Positions 17,447-26,100 of a stretch of 64,000 nt of DNA are shown here, one piece after another. Position numbers and translations under genes: made by a program. The notes below the pieces were generated by a model that was not told the origin of the DNA, searched no databases, and saw only the letters and a program-made list of their open reading frames with translations. Within the stretch, counting starts at the first letter, position 1; each line of letters opens with the position of its first letter. This DNA comes from Lysinibacillus sphaericus OT4b.31 (GTDB lineage: Bacteria > Bacillota > Bacilli > Bacillales_A > Planococcaceae). The DNA lies in contig NZ_KB933398.1 of assembly GCF_000392615.1 (NCBI RefSeq), forward strand, positions 2,256,691-2,320,690, written 5' to 3'.

Positions 17447-19366
17447 TTGTACCTCAAGAAAATCAGTCTTATGTTATGCATCTTATTCATATCAGCTTCT
17501 ATATTTTCCATACATAATGCAAGTGCAAGTGGTGGTTTTGAAGATATTTCTTCAAACCATGAAGCTTATGAACAAATCAATTATTTAGTTAATTCAGGTG
17601 TTATTAAAGGATATACAGAAAAAGGGAAAATATATTACAAGCCTAATAATAACGTAACGCGTGGGCAAGTTGCCAAGATGGTTGTTGTTGCTTCAGGGAA
17701 CAAGCCACTAGTTGTCAAAAAATCAAGCTTTTCAGATGTAACAGTCGGTACTGAGCTTTCAGGCTATGTAGAAAGTGCCAAACAGCTTGGTTTCTTTGCG
17801 ACAAATACTAAGGATAAATTCTTGCCAAATATGCCTTTAACTCGTGATGAAATGAGTTTTGTATTAACAAAAGCATTTAAGCTTGATTCCAGTGAATATG
17901 AAAAAGTAGATTCACCTTTTGTTGATGTAGATATGACACATCCTTACATTCAATATGTAAAAACAATTTACTACAACGGTATTACAAAGGGAAGCGGTCA
18001 AAATTATAATCCAAATGGCCAAGTGACACGTGCACAGTTTGCGTTATTCGTAGCGCGTGCAAAAAGTGAAAAGTATCGTTTAGAGTTACCAGTAAAAGAT
18101 GTGGATGTACCTGATGCATCACAGATTATTGGGACAGTTCAAGTAACGACTGACGGATTAAATATTCGTAATACTAAAGATTCTTCATCTAAAGCTAACA
18201 TTGTGGGTACAGTGAATAAAGGTGATAAACTATCAGTCTATGCAGCCGAAGGAGACTGGTTAAAAGTTTCGTCAAAAGATGCCTATACTTATATTTATAA
18301 AACGTATGCTCAGTTTTTAGATGCAGATGGTAATACTTTAGAGAATGTTCAAAAGCAAGTAACAACAACTCAATCTATTAATGTTTACGTTAAAGCAAGC
18401 TCATCTTCAAAGATTATTTCGACTGTGAATAGTAAAGTGAAATTACCAGTTTATAAGACGGTTAATGGCTACTATTTAACAGAAGTGGGCGATGTACCAG
18501 GCTATATCGTAGCGAATAGTACAGAGGATGTTACAGTAGAACAGCCTGCTATCCCAGTTCCAGACCTAAAGCCAACTCCAGATCCAATCACGCCACCAGT
18601 TACAGGTGACTTACTTGGTCGAGTGACAGTTGACAATTTAAATATCCGTAAAGAGGCTAACTCTACGTCTATGGTTTTAGGTAAGCTTAGTAAGGGTGAA
18701 TATGTTCAAGTGAACAGTATTTATGATTACTGGGCACAAGTTACTTTTGAAGATCAAACGGGCTACGTGCATAAGTCTTACTTAAAGCTATTAAATCAAA
18801 GTGGTAATCCGTTAAAAGATCGAATTATTATTATTGATCCAGGTCATGGTGGCAAGGATCCAGGAACGTCTTTCGAATCTTTTTCCGAAAAAAACATTAC
18901 ATTAAAGGTTGGTACTCTTGTTAAGGATAAATTGGAGGCTGCAGGTGCAAAGGTATTGATGCCTCGTACAGGGGATACATTTCCTACACCACAAGATCGT
19001 GTTGACTTTTCACATGCTAATTACGGTGAAATCTTCGTAAGTATCCATGTTAACTCAGCAGCGAATACTGCTGCACAAGGTACCGAAACATATTACGCTA
19101 AAACACCAGGTGATATGTATGAAGAAGACATTGATCTTGCGACATTTGTAAACAATCAAATAGTAAATAACTTAAATATGAAAAATCGTAAGGTCAAAGA
19201 AGAAAAACACATTGTGAGCGCTAATACGAATATTCCAGCCATCTTAGTTGAGCTAGGCTTCCTAACAAATAGTGAAGACCGTGCTAAAATGACAGATGAT
19301 CAATATGTTGAGCAATTTGCTGAATCCATCTATAAAGGGATTTTGCAATATTACGAAAAACAATAA
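17447..19366 (+). CDS. S-layer-anchored N-acetylmuramoyl-L-alanine amidase (SLH x3, SH3b x3, Amidase_3)
   Basis: 639 residues from a TTG start behind GGAGG. An in-frame ATG-like start at 17345 lies upstream of the promoter and is rejected. Order: signal peptide ending at NASASG (about 26). Three SLH domains follow (about 27-203; each with a F-x-D-V/I opening and TR-x-Q/E-hydrophobic close). Then come three bacterial SH3 repeats (two with LNIR motifs), and a zinc amidase domain from about residue 455. Zinc and catalytic residues are visible in DPGHGG (D464, H467), SEKN, SIHVNS and VELGFLTN. It should bind secondary cell-wall polymer and cleave the peptide from MurNAc, for wall turnover or cell separation. 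Monocistronic with its own terminator. Confidence 0.9.
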   Translation: MYLKKISLMLCILFISASIFSIHNASASGGFEDISSNHEAYEQINYLVNSGVIKGYTEKGKIYYKPNNNVTRGQVAKMVVVASGNKPLVVKKSSFSDVTVGTELSGYVESAKQLGFFATNTKDKFLPNMPLTRDEMSFVLTKAFKLDSSEYEKVDSPFVDVDMTHPYIQYVKTIYYNGITKGSGQNYNPNGQVTRAQFALFVARAKSEKYRLELPVKDVDVPDASQIIGTVQVTTDGLNIRNTKDSSSKANIVGTVNKGDKLSVYAAEGDWLKVSSKDAYTYIYKTYAQFLDADGNTLENVQKQVTTTQSINVYVKASSSSKIISTVNSKVKLPVYKTVNGYYLTEVGDVPGYIVANSTEDVTVEQPAIPVPDLKPTPDPITPPVTGDLLGRVTVDNLNIRKEANSTSMVLGKLSKGEYVQVNSIYDYWAQVTFEDQTGYVHKSYLKLLNQSGNPLKDRIIIIDPGHGGKDPGTSFESFSEKNITLKVGTLVKDKLEAAGAKVLMPRTGDTFPTPQDRVDFSHANYGEIFVSIHVNSAANTAAQGTETYYAKTPGDMYEEDIDLATFVNNQIVNNLNMKNRKVKEEKHIVSANTNIPAILVELGFLTNSEDRAKMTDDQYVEQFAESIYKGILQYYEKQ

Positions 19367-19397
19367 TAAATAGAACTACATTGGTGTCAATTGAACT

Positions 19398-19446
19398 CCC
19401 CGCATAGTGGATACTTTAAAAAAAGTGAACCTATTCGGGGTTTTTC
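19398..19446 (+). terminator. Intrinsic terminator of the amidase gene
   Basis: CCCCG...CGGGG outer stem with an inner ACTTT/AAAGT stem, followed by TTTTT. Confidence 0.8.
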
Positions 19447-19518
19447 TATACTCAATTAGATTAAATCCCGTTATACTCAATTTTTAATTTTACATTAGTT
19501 TTCGCGTACTTATTAAAG

Positions 19519-19735
19519 GACGGACATTTTGGTTATTTACGTATACTGAAAGACATGAAGCTGAGCTTCGGATTGGTTCAACTCTTCGTTTAAAAATGGA
19601 CGGAGGATTCGGCTAGCATCAAAAATCAAAACATTCGTTGGCTTGATTGTTACTTTCCAGAGTCTATTCAAGTCTTTCCTAATTTCGGGAAGATGGCACT
19701 TGCAACACATCTCTGTTCCTTTTAAATGAGAAAGG
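19519..19735 (+). mobile_element. Second IS110-family transposase scrap, frameshifted
   Basis: One plus frame reads YTERHEAELRIGSTLRLKM up to a stop at about 19614. The next frame then reads IKNQNIRWLDCYFPESIQVF and GKMALATH. Joined, they resemble the IS110 segment AELR...R...L..IKN...RWLD.YFPEF..VF. It differs clearly from the scrap at 3140-3296, so it comes from another IS110 lineage. Stops and a frameshift make it inactive. The region to about 20040 has only short, stop-filled frames and may be the rest of the element. Confidence 0.45.
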
Positions 19736-20075
19736 TGAATCAAAAATAGTGCGTTGTTCCAATCTTGAATTCGTTTGTGTTCACTTTTAACACTACTCGA
19801 TTGCGAGAAGGATAATTCCAAAGAGTTTGCTATGGACTTACTGTAAACAAATTAGCTTAAAAGATTGTAGCACCAACTTCAAGGACACGATTCACCTCCT
19901 ATCAACCCACACAAGTGCATTAAACATTTCTATGAGGGGGTTACTCATGTTTTGTAATGGTCAAATTCTACTTGTTATACATTTACCATTTATCTGTACA
20001 CAAACTCCGCTATGCTTTAACCGTATAGAATGGGTATCCAGTTAATTAAGAAAGACAGTTAAGGAGTGAAATGGA

Positions 20076-20244
20076 TTGAAGAAATCACTTTTAGTGTTTT
20101 TGAATAAAGTTAGATGTTACCAATCAACAAGATAATGCAGTAAAACAGCATGTCTATAAATTAACGTTAGACCCTAACCTTGATACGATTGATATTCGCA
20201 TTAATGGTAAATCTACAGTTATTGATAGTGTAACAGGTATATGA
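20076..20244 (+). pseudogene. Remnant of a secreted-protein gene (5' end fused to 3' end by deletion)
   Basis: A ribosome site AAGGAGTG and TTG start give MKKSLLVFLNKV, a typical signal-peptide beginning. After 12 codons the frame shifts into LDVTNQQDNAVKQHVYKLTL followed by IRINGKSTVIDSVTGI and a stop. This reads as the start and the last 45 residues of one gene with the middle deleted. The family is not recognised. A terminator follows at 20288. Confidence 0.45.
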
Positions 20245-20287
20245 GGAGTAAAGCCTCTTTTCTACAATTGAAACAATAACCTTAAGG

Positions 20288-20320
20288 CTTGTGTAAAAAT
20301 TCCACACAAGTTCTTTTTTA
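20288..20320 (+). terminator. Intrinsic terminator
   Basis: CTTGTGT and ACACAAG form a 7-bp stem with a 9-nt loop, followed by TTCTTTTTT. It lies 43 nt after the secreted-protein remnant. Confidence 0.65.
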
Positions 20321-20643
20321 TGCTCATAGAAAGCTCCTGTAGTTTTATAAATGTCTTTGTAGCTACGATTAGATTGCCCGTGTGACCAAGGGTACTGGTA
20401 CTGAATATTAGAACGAGAAGTTGACATTAATTGAAATTAGGAATGGAAAGTAGATTGGGAGTGGCATAGCGGAGGAAGGAAAAATTGGAAGTAATGTAGA
20501 ATGTAAGGATTACTCAGAGTCAACGGTTTTGCCCCTGCACATCGAGACGGGGGATGATTATGATCAGAAAAAAGTTCACTTAAGGATACACTGATTTCAA
20601 CACATTGTGTCCTTTAAGCGAAGCGAAAGGAATGGATATACAC

Positions 20644-21192
20644 ATGAAAGAACCATCTGAACGGCTCATTGACATGCTTGGTCATCCGTATAATCAGAGG
20701 AATGTTCAAGCTTTGCTGCAATCATTCGGTGTCAAGCACATGCCACCACCGAACAGCTATTTCAACGACGATATTATCTGGTCTGTGAAAACATCGATAC
20801 GCATCGATATTTATCGCGCACCAAAAATAAATGATTTGACTGGGCGCAAATATACAAATCAAGATGGATGGATCATTGGGGCTATACATTTTCTTGCGCC
20901 CGGTTCGGATGACAGAATTAAAGCGCCGTTTCCTGGAAAGCTTCCCAACGGAATCACGATGAGCGCAACACCAGATGAGTCGATAAAGGCATATGGTCAA
21001 CCTGAACTGTATGAAGAATGTTGGTGGCCTGGATTTTCCGGTCGAATTTTGGCATGGCGCAAGCCGGGCATAAATATCGCAATTGAATATGCGGACAGTG
21101 AGGTTGATCGCGTGATGAGAAGCTACACGGCCTGTTTAATTGGCTGCATAGGCGCATGGCGAGACGATAATCCAGATATCTTTGCGCCCTGA
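20644..21192 (+). CDS. Orphan hypothetical protein with foreign base composition
   Basis: 182 residues from MKEPSERLIDML; an ATG 12 nt upstream sits almost on top of the AAAGG ribosome site and is less likely. The protein is soluble, with no signal peptide. The N-terminal 45 residues (DMLGHPYNQRNVQALLQSFG) are helical, and the rest is rich in Trp, Pro and Gly, ending ...CIGAWRDDNPDIFAP. The codons are visibly richer in G+C than those of neighbours. I do not recognise the family. Size and fold resemble immunity-type proteins, but this is only a guess. It is surrounded by gene scraps, which fits acquisition by transfer. Confidence 0.55.
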   Translation: MKEPSERLIDMLGHPYNQRNVQALLQSFGVKHMPPPNSYFNDDIIWSVKTSIRIDIYRAPKINDLTGRKYTNQDGWIIGAIHFLAPGSDDRIKAPFPGKLPNGITMSATPDESIKAYGQPELYEECWWPGFSGRILAWRKPGINIAIEYADSEVDRVMRSYTACLIGCIGAWRDDNPDIFAP

Positions 21193-21218
21193 TTGCAGGT
21201 CGACCGCCGCGGCTGCGC

Positions 21219-21320
21219 ATGGCAGTCATAGCTAATGACATTGAAGTGTATCGAACGATGAAAGATCACACGTTCATACATAATGACCCTAATCCTGGAA
21301 ATGTTATTGGTGCACAATAA
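21219..21320 (+). pseudogene. Short coding scrap with FIHNDPNPGN motif
   Basis: A 33-codon frame reads ...YRTMKDHTFIHNDPNPGN VIGAQ-stop, with no ribosome site. H-N-D-x-N-x-G-N resembles the catalytic loop of aminoglycoside-phosphotransferase-like kinases (HxDxxxxN), but the stretch is too short to be sure. Base composition falls back to that of the chromosome within it. Confidence 0.2.
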
Positions 21321-21532
21321 TGATGATGTTTTTTCATTGATTGGCATGATGCAAGGTATAAGCCTCTTTTTCTTAGACATCACATTACGTGTCGCATTTC
21401 ATTTATCCATATATCTGTACATTTCCTTTCTTTGATTCCATTTAATTCAAAAATTATACAGCTAAAAACTAGCACAAACGTTCTTATATGGTTATAATTG
21501 TCTTATCTTAAAAACAAAAGGAGTCTTGCCTT

Positions 21533-21976
21533 ATGAGTCAAAGAGTTGCCTACTACGATATTGCGCCTGACGGTATGAAAATAATGATGGATATGGAAAA
21601 ATACACGAAGAAATCAACGATTAATCGAGCAACGAGGGAACTTATTAAAATTAGAGTATCTCAAATGAATGGGTGTGCGTTCTGCATAGACATGCACACA
21701 TCCGATGCTCGTAAGATGGGTGAAACTGAACAGCGTATTTATTGTTTAAATGCTTGGCATGAATGTACTTTTTATACACTTGAAGAGAAAGTTGCTCTAG
21801 AACTAGCTGAGCATATAACTTTCATTCCTACGAAAAGAGTGCCAGATGACCTCTATAAGCGAGTACGTGAATTCTATGACGAGAAACAGTATGTTGATCT
21901 TGTTCTAATCATCAATCAAATCAACAGTTGGAATAGAATTTCTATTGCAATGGGGAATACAGCAACTGAAAAATAA
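21533..21976 (+). CDS. Carboxymuconolactone decarboxylase / AhpD-like protein
   Basis: 147 residues. The AhpD core is clear: E36 in RELIKIRVSQ, then CAFCIDMH with C48, C51 and H55. In characterised AhpD proteins these form the proton relay and redox-active cysteine pair that reduce peroxide or disulfide partners. The rest is the usual all-helical CMD fold, ending VLIINQINSWNRISIAMG. AAAGGAG precedes the ATG, and a TATAAT at 21493-21498 is a likely -10 element. Monocistronic. The physiological electron donor is not evident nearby. Confidence 0.88.
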   Translation: MSQRVAYYDIAPDGMKIMMDMEKYTKKSTINRATRELIKIRVSQMNGCAFCIDMHTSDARKMGETEQRIYCLNAWHECTFYTLEEKVALELAEHITFIPTKRVPDDLYKRVREFYDEKQYVDLVLIINQINSWNRISIAMGNTATEK

Positions 21977-22010
21977 TAACAGGGTATAGATAGGTGAAAG
22001 ACGAAAGCAA

Positions 22011-22133
22011 ATGATTCAAGAAGTCAAAGAACACTTATAGCAATTGGAGCAATCGACAAAACTCACTTTTCGAGAAGATACAGAGGAGCAGGGCTGGCAT
22101 GTAGTGAAACAATACATTGCGAAGCGCCGATAA
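22011..22133 (+). pseudogene. Small gene remnant with an in-frame stop
   Basis: A frame starting MIQEVKEHL meets TAG at 22038 and continues QLEQSTKLTFREDTEEQGWH then VVKQYIAKRR-stop. The protein-like character on both sides of the TAG suggests a gene of about 40 codons inactivated by a nonsense change. It ends directly at a good terminator. The family is not recognised. Confidence 0.35.
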
Positions 22134-22134
22134 T

Positions 22135-22163
22135 AGTCTATGCAAAAGCATAGGCTCTTTTTT
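22135..22163 (+). terminator. Intrinsic terminator
   Basis: AGTCTATGC and GCATAGGCT pair around an AAAA loop and are followed by CTTTTTTT. Confidence 0.85.
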
Positions 22164-22192
22164 TCAGCCAATAAATTTATAGGGGGATAACA

Positions 22193-22567
22193 ATGGAGCA
22201 CTGGTATTATGAGTTTTCGGACAAGTATAAGAGTTATGAAGCGACTCTTGATGGTATGAAAGTCAATATACCTGCGCATTTAATGAACGATAAAAGTATG
22301 CGATTTGCTGAGAATGTCAGAAATCAATACACCGCTAGATTAGAAGAGCTGGCTAGGTTTTGTATTGAATCAGAGACATTTGAATATGTTTATCCAGAGG
22401 CAACAATCGAGGATGTCATGAAGAAGCTACATTTACCTATTTTAAAGGTGGATGAGATGGGTGGACGCTTTACCTACACGCAGCATGAGCTTGATGAGGA
22501 TCATTTAATTGATATTGAATTTGTGGGTGTAATGGAAAGCTTTTTTTCTGTAGAGGTGGATGGCTAA
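22193..22567 (+). CDS. Small soluble hypothetical protein upstream of the DUF4132 gene
   Basis: 124 residues, acidic, no signal or membrane segment. It begins MEHWYYEFSDKYKSYEATLD; the middle is helical and the end is acidic (ELDEDHLIDIEFVGVMESFF). AGGGGGAT lies 7 nt before the ATG. I do not recognise the family. It is separated from the next gene by 147 nt containing the palindrome TGTCAATTGACA (22609-22620), so it may be a separate unit or the first gene of the group that ends with the giant DUF4132 protein. Confidence 0.6.
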   Translation: MEHWYYEFSDKYKSYEATLDGMKVNIPAHLMNDKSMRFAENVRNQYTARLEELARFCIESETFEYVYPEATIEDVMKKLHLPILKVDEMGGRFTYTQHELDEDHLIDIEFVGVMESFFSVEVDG

Positions 22568-22714
22568 AATATATGAAAGCCTAGTAGGCCAGCTACTGCA
22601 TGAACACTTGTCAATTGACACTAAATTCTTTCATATAAAAACCTTCAATAAAGCTTTAAATTTGAGTATAGAAAGGGAAGTAAATAATTTAATGGAAAGT
22701 TAGAGGTGACATAA

Positions 22715-23113
22715 ATGGAAATTATTATACAAAAGAAATCACTTGGAAGAGAACGAAGGATAAAAGGGGTGGCGTATGAGTTGCCACAGCATCCAAAAAC
22801 GTTACGCGATTTACTACATATGCTTGTGGCACTAGAGGTGGCACGCTATAACGAGGGCGAAACGCTGCTAGAGTTTTTAACGGAACAGCACGAGCAACAT
22901 TTACAAGACATGGGTGCTGTAAAGTTTTCGACCATAACTGAACGTAGTAAAGTGGATGTACAAAAAAGCATTGAAACGATGGAACTTGCCTTTGAAGACA
23001 GTTTATTTAAGGTAGTACAAAACGAGCATGTGTATGAGTCGCTTGACGCGCCAATTGTGTCAGACAATCCGCAGTGGACATTCATTAAATTATCATTTTT
23101 GACGGGAAGATAG
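22715..23113 (+). CDS. Small hypothetical protein, partner gene of the DUF4132 protein
   Basis: 132 residues, soluble. It opens with a short strand-forming stretch (MEIIIQKKSLGRERRIKGVA), then a long helical region (TLRDLLHMLVALEVARYNEG) and an acidic tail ending WTFIKLSFLTGR. The ribosome site is GAGGTG. Its stop lies only 8 nt before the 1607-residue gene, so the two are almost certainly co-transcribed and perhaps translated in a fixed ratio. The family is not recognised by name; the arrangement suggests a dedicated partner. Confidence 0.7.
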   Translation: MEIIIQKKSLGRERRIKGVAYELPQHPKTLRDLLHMLVALEVARYNEGETLLEFLTEQHEQHLQDMGAVKFSTITERSKVDVQKSIETMELAFEDSLFKVVQNEHVYESLDAPIVSDNPQWTFIKLSFLTGR

Positions 23114-23121
23114 GTGAGCTT

Positions 23122-26100
23122 ATGGAAACAATAACACTATTAGAAAAGCAGTTAAAAAACACGGATGATTACAGATTTCATGACATTAAAGAAACACTGG
23201 AGAAGTTGCCAATTCGGACGTTTGAAGATTTCTCGGGTAGCGAGCTAGATTCTTTATTGCAAAATCTTTTGTCAAGAGACCGTTACGAGCTATTCTTGAA
23301 ATTTTTACAAATAGTACCGAAGTTGCCGTATAGCAAATCGTATTATCGTCGTTCGTACCGTGCGCCGAATTCTTTTAAGTTACATAGCTACCGTATCACT
23401 TCGCTCATTATGGCGCTTTTACAAACGATGCCTATTCAGTTTTTTGAGGCGTTTGAGCATGGCGGAAAAACGAGTTATATGCATTTTGACAGTTACTATG
23501 TCACGAAGGATGATGAAGCGCTTGTTTCTGTTGAGCTTTTTCCATATTTTGTTGCACTAATGTTAAATGAGCGTGATGAAAAGCTGGAGCAAATAATTCG
23601 TGATATTTTATGGAAAAATGGTGCGCATCCAATGTACTCGAAGTATTTAGCTCAAGGCATTGTTATGTCAGATCACGAGGACATGCATCAGCTCTTAGGT
23701 GATGTGCTACTAGCAGCTAAAAATCAAGAGGGAGCTCGTCAAGTGATTGCTGAGACGATGGATGAGGGGACTATCGAGGCACAGATGTATTTTATGCAGC
23801 TATTGCTAGCTAATGATTTAACAAGATTTTCTTCTATTGTACGTGCTGTGGATGTGTGGTTTGGACTTGGCTATGAGGCAAAGGATCAAAAGCACTTGCG
23901 GTATGCAATTGAGACAGGGGTAAAGGGGCTGCAAGATGAAGCGTATGTCGAACAACTGCTTGCAAGTAGCAGCAATCTGGATGTATTTATTGGTATTTGG
24001 GTTATGTCATGCCGGGATGTGGCCATGTTTTTATTGCGTACAGACGAGCTGATGCAAAAGGCTGATTATATTCAGCAAACAGTGCTTTATGCACTGCGCA
24101 ATATGGAAATGGAACGTGTCGGTGAGCGTATTTTCCCCTACCTTCTTCAATCGGACAATTTAAATACGTTTATTTACGGCTATAGGCTTGTGACGGATTC
24201 GATTCCTAGTCGTTATTATTATCACCGTGAAAAAAATCTAAAGGGAAATATTGCGCAGTATTTTGCGGAGCATCCATGGTTCCTTGCGCATGCGGACGCT
24301 TGGTTAGCAAAGCTTGAACAGTTTTCAACGCAAATAAAGGGGGAGACACATACAATAGACGGTTCGCCGTTTACATTTTTAAATTTTGCGTTTGATAAAA
24401 AAGGTTTTTTCGAGCTACGTGTGTTGCTGTTAAGCATGTTAAAACGGGACATGGAGCTTGAAGAAATAGCGGAAGAGATACCAAAGTTCGCTGTTGATGC
24501 GAGGGAATATTTTTATTATTATGTGCCGCGATTGCTTGAGCGTTATGACCTGCTGATGCCAGCGTTGAAGGATCGTAGTGTCGGCATTCGACGTGATGCA
24601 ATCGAGACGATGACGGAGAAAAAATATCCGCTCGTTGCCTTTAAAGCTGCTGTGCCACAGCTTTTAACATTAAAGTCTGGCGAAATGCGTCAGTCGATAC
24701 TTAAGCTACTGAGCATTCAGCCAATTGAAGAGGTGGAACAATTAGCGGAGGAGCTACTGACAAATAAAAAAGAGATTGTACGTTTAGGCGCGTTAGAGCT
24801 ATTAATTGAGGTGCGAGAAAGCTTAACAATAGTAGATTGGTCAGATAAAATCGCCCAATCTACTGATAAGGAGAAAAACTTACTTGCGCAGCTAAGAAAG
24901 CAGGAAGAAACTTTCTTAACGCAACCTTTTGAGCCTGTGAACTATGTAGTAAAGCCTGATAAAACGATATCTTTTACGTTTAAAGACTTACTACATTACG
25001 ATTTTACAAAGCTGAAGCAGAAACTTTCACCATTAGCGAAGCTAGTTGAAAAGCACGCGGACTACGCCTATAAGGTAGAAAACTATAGCGGTGAACTATA
25101 TGAAACACTCGTTGGCGAGTATTTGACAGCTGATGGTGAGAAAAAGAAAATAATTGGCTCGATTGACCATTTACCACTTGCGGAAGTTTGGTCGGATTGG
25201 CTCGTTCAGAGTGAGCTAACGGCGACGGACATTTGTGCTTATTTATATACGCAAAAAATTTCAAACTTGAATTTTATGCATGCATTGACGGAAAAGGGGA
25301 AAGCATTTTTAAAACAATTCCTTGGCGACGTAAAAGTGCAGGTACTTGCACAGTTTGAAGACGAGTTGTACAGGAATCAAGTGCATACAATTATGCAATA
25401 TACAGTTGCTTCTGGTGATGAGCTGCACCAGCAAAAAATCGCAAATCATTTTAAATCGCTGAAAGAACCACTAGATTATGTGCAGTTTTGTAGTAGTATG
25501 CTCATGCATTTTCATGCAACAGTGGATAATGATGAAGGAGGCATGCTGGCATATACAGATAAAGAGTACCGTGCGAGTGACATTTATTTATTTAGTGCAG
25601 CACACTCTGAAATGGGTTTATATGCACGCACACCAAAGCAAGTCGTGCAGCTACTCTATACGATGTCGTTGTTTACCGGTGAAAGTATAGATATGCTAGA
25701 GAATCTATCATTAGTTGGATTAGGTGTGGCATTTGAGGCACAGATATTTACTGACAATCATGTACGACGTTTCATTTCTTCGGAGCATTTTGCGTATTTA
25801 TTGCAAAAGCGAAAAGGTGATTTAGAAGTTTTACAACGTTTTAGCCGTTACGAAGAGCTTGTGGCAATAATCGACGAAGTGGTGATGTTTATTGTTGAGC
25901 AGGAGCTTCAGCGTGGGGATATGGAGACAGCGGTGACACCTTTTGTGAAAGACCTTCACGAGGTGAAAGGGGTTTCGTATTTCATTCGCATATTACAAGC
26001 ACTCGGCACTGAAAAGTTGAGTCGCCAGTGGATCTATACAGTGCATACACGAAAGGAAAGCTTGTCGGTGCTCCTACAAAAGGTTGTGCTGGATGAAAAT

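Noticed and set aside
19537-19821. 94-codon minus frame
   Set aside because: Antisense to the second IS110 scrap, which has recognisable residues on the plus strand.
20167-20427. 86-codon minus frame
   Set aside because: No ribosome site, crosses a terminator hairpin and the antisense of a gene remnant.
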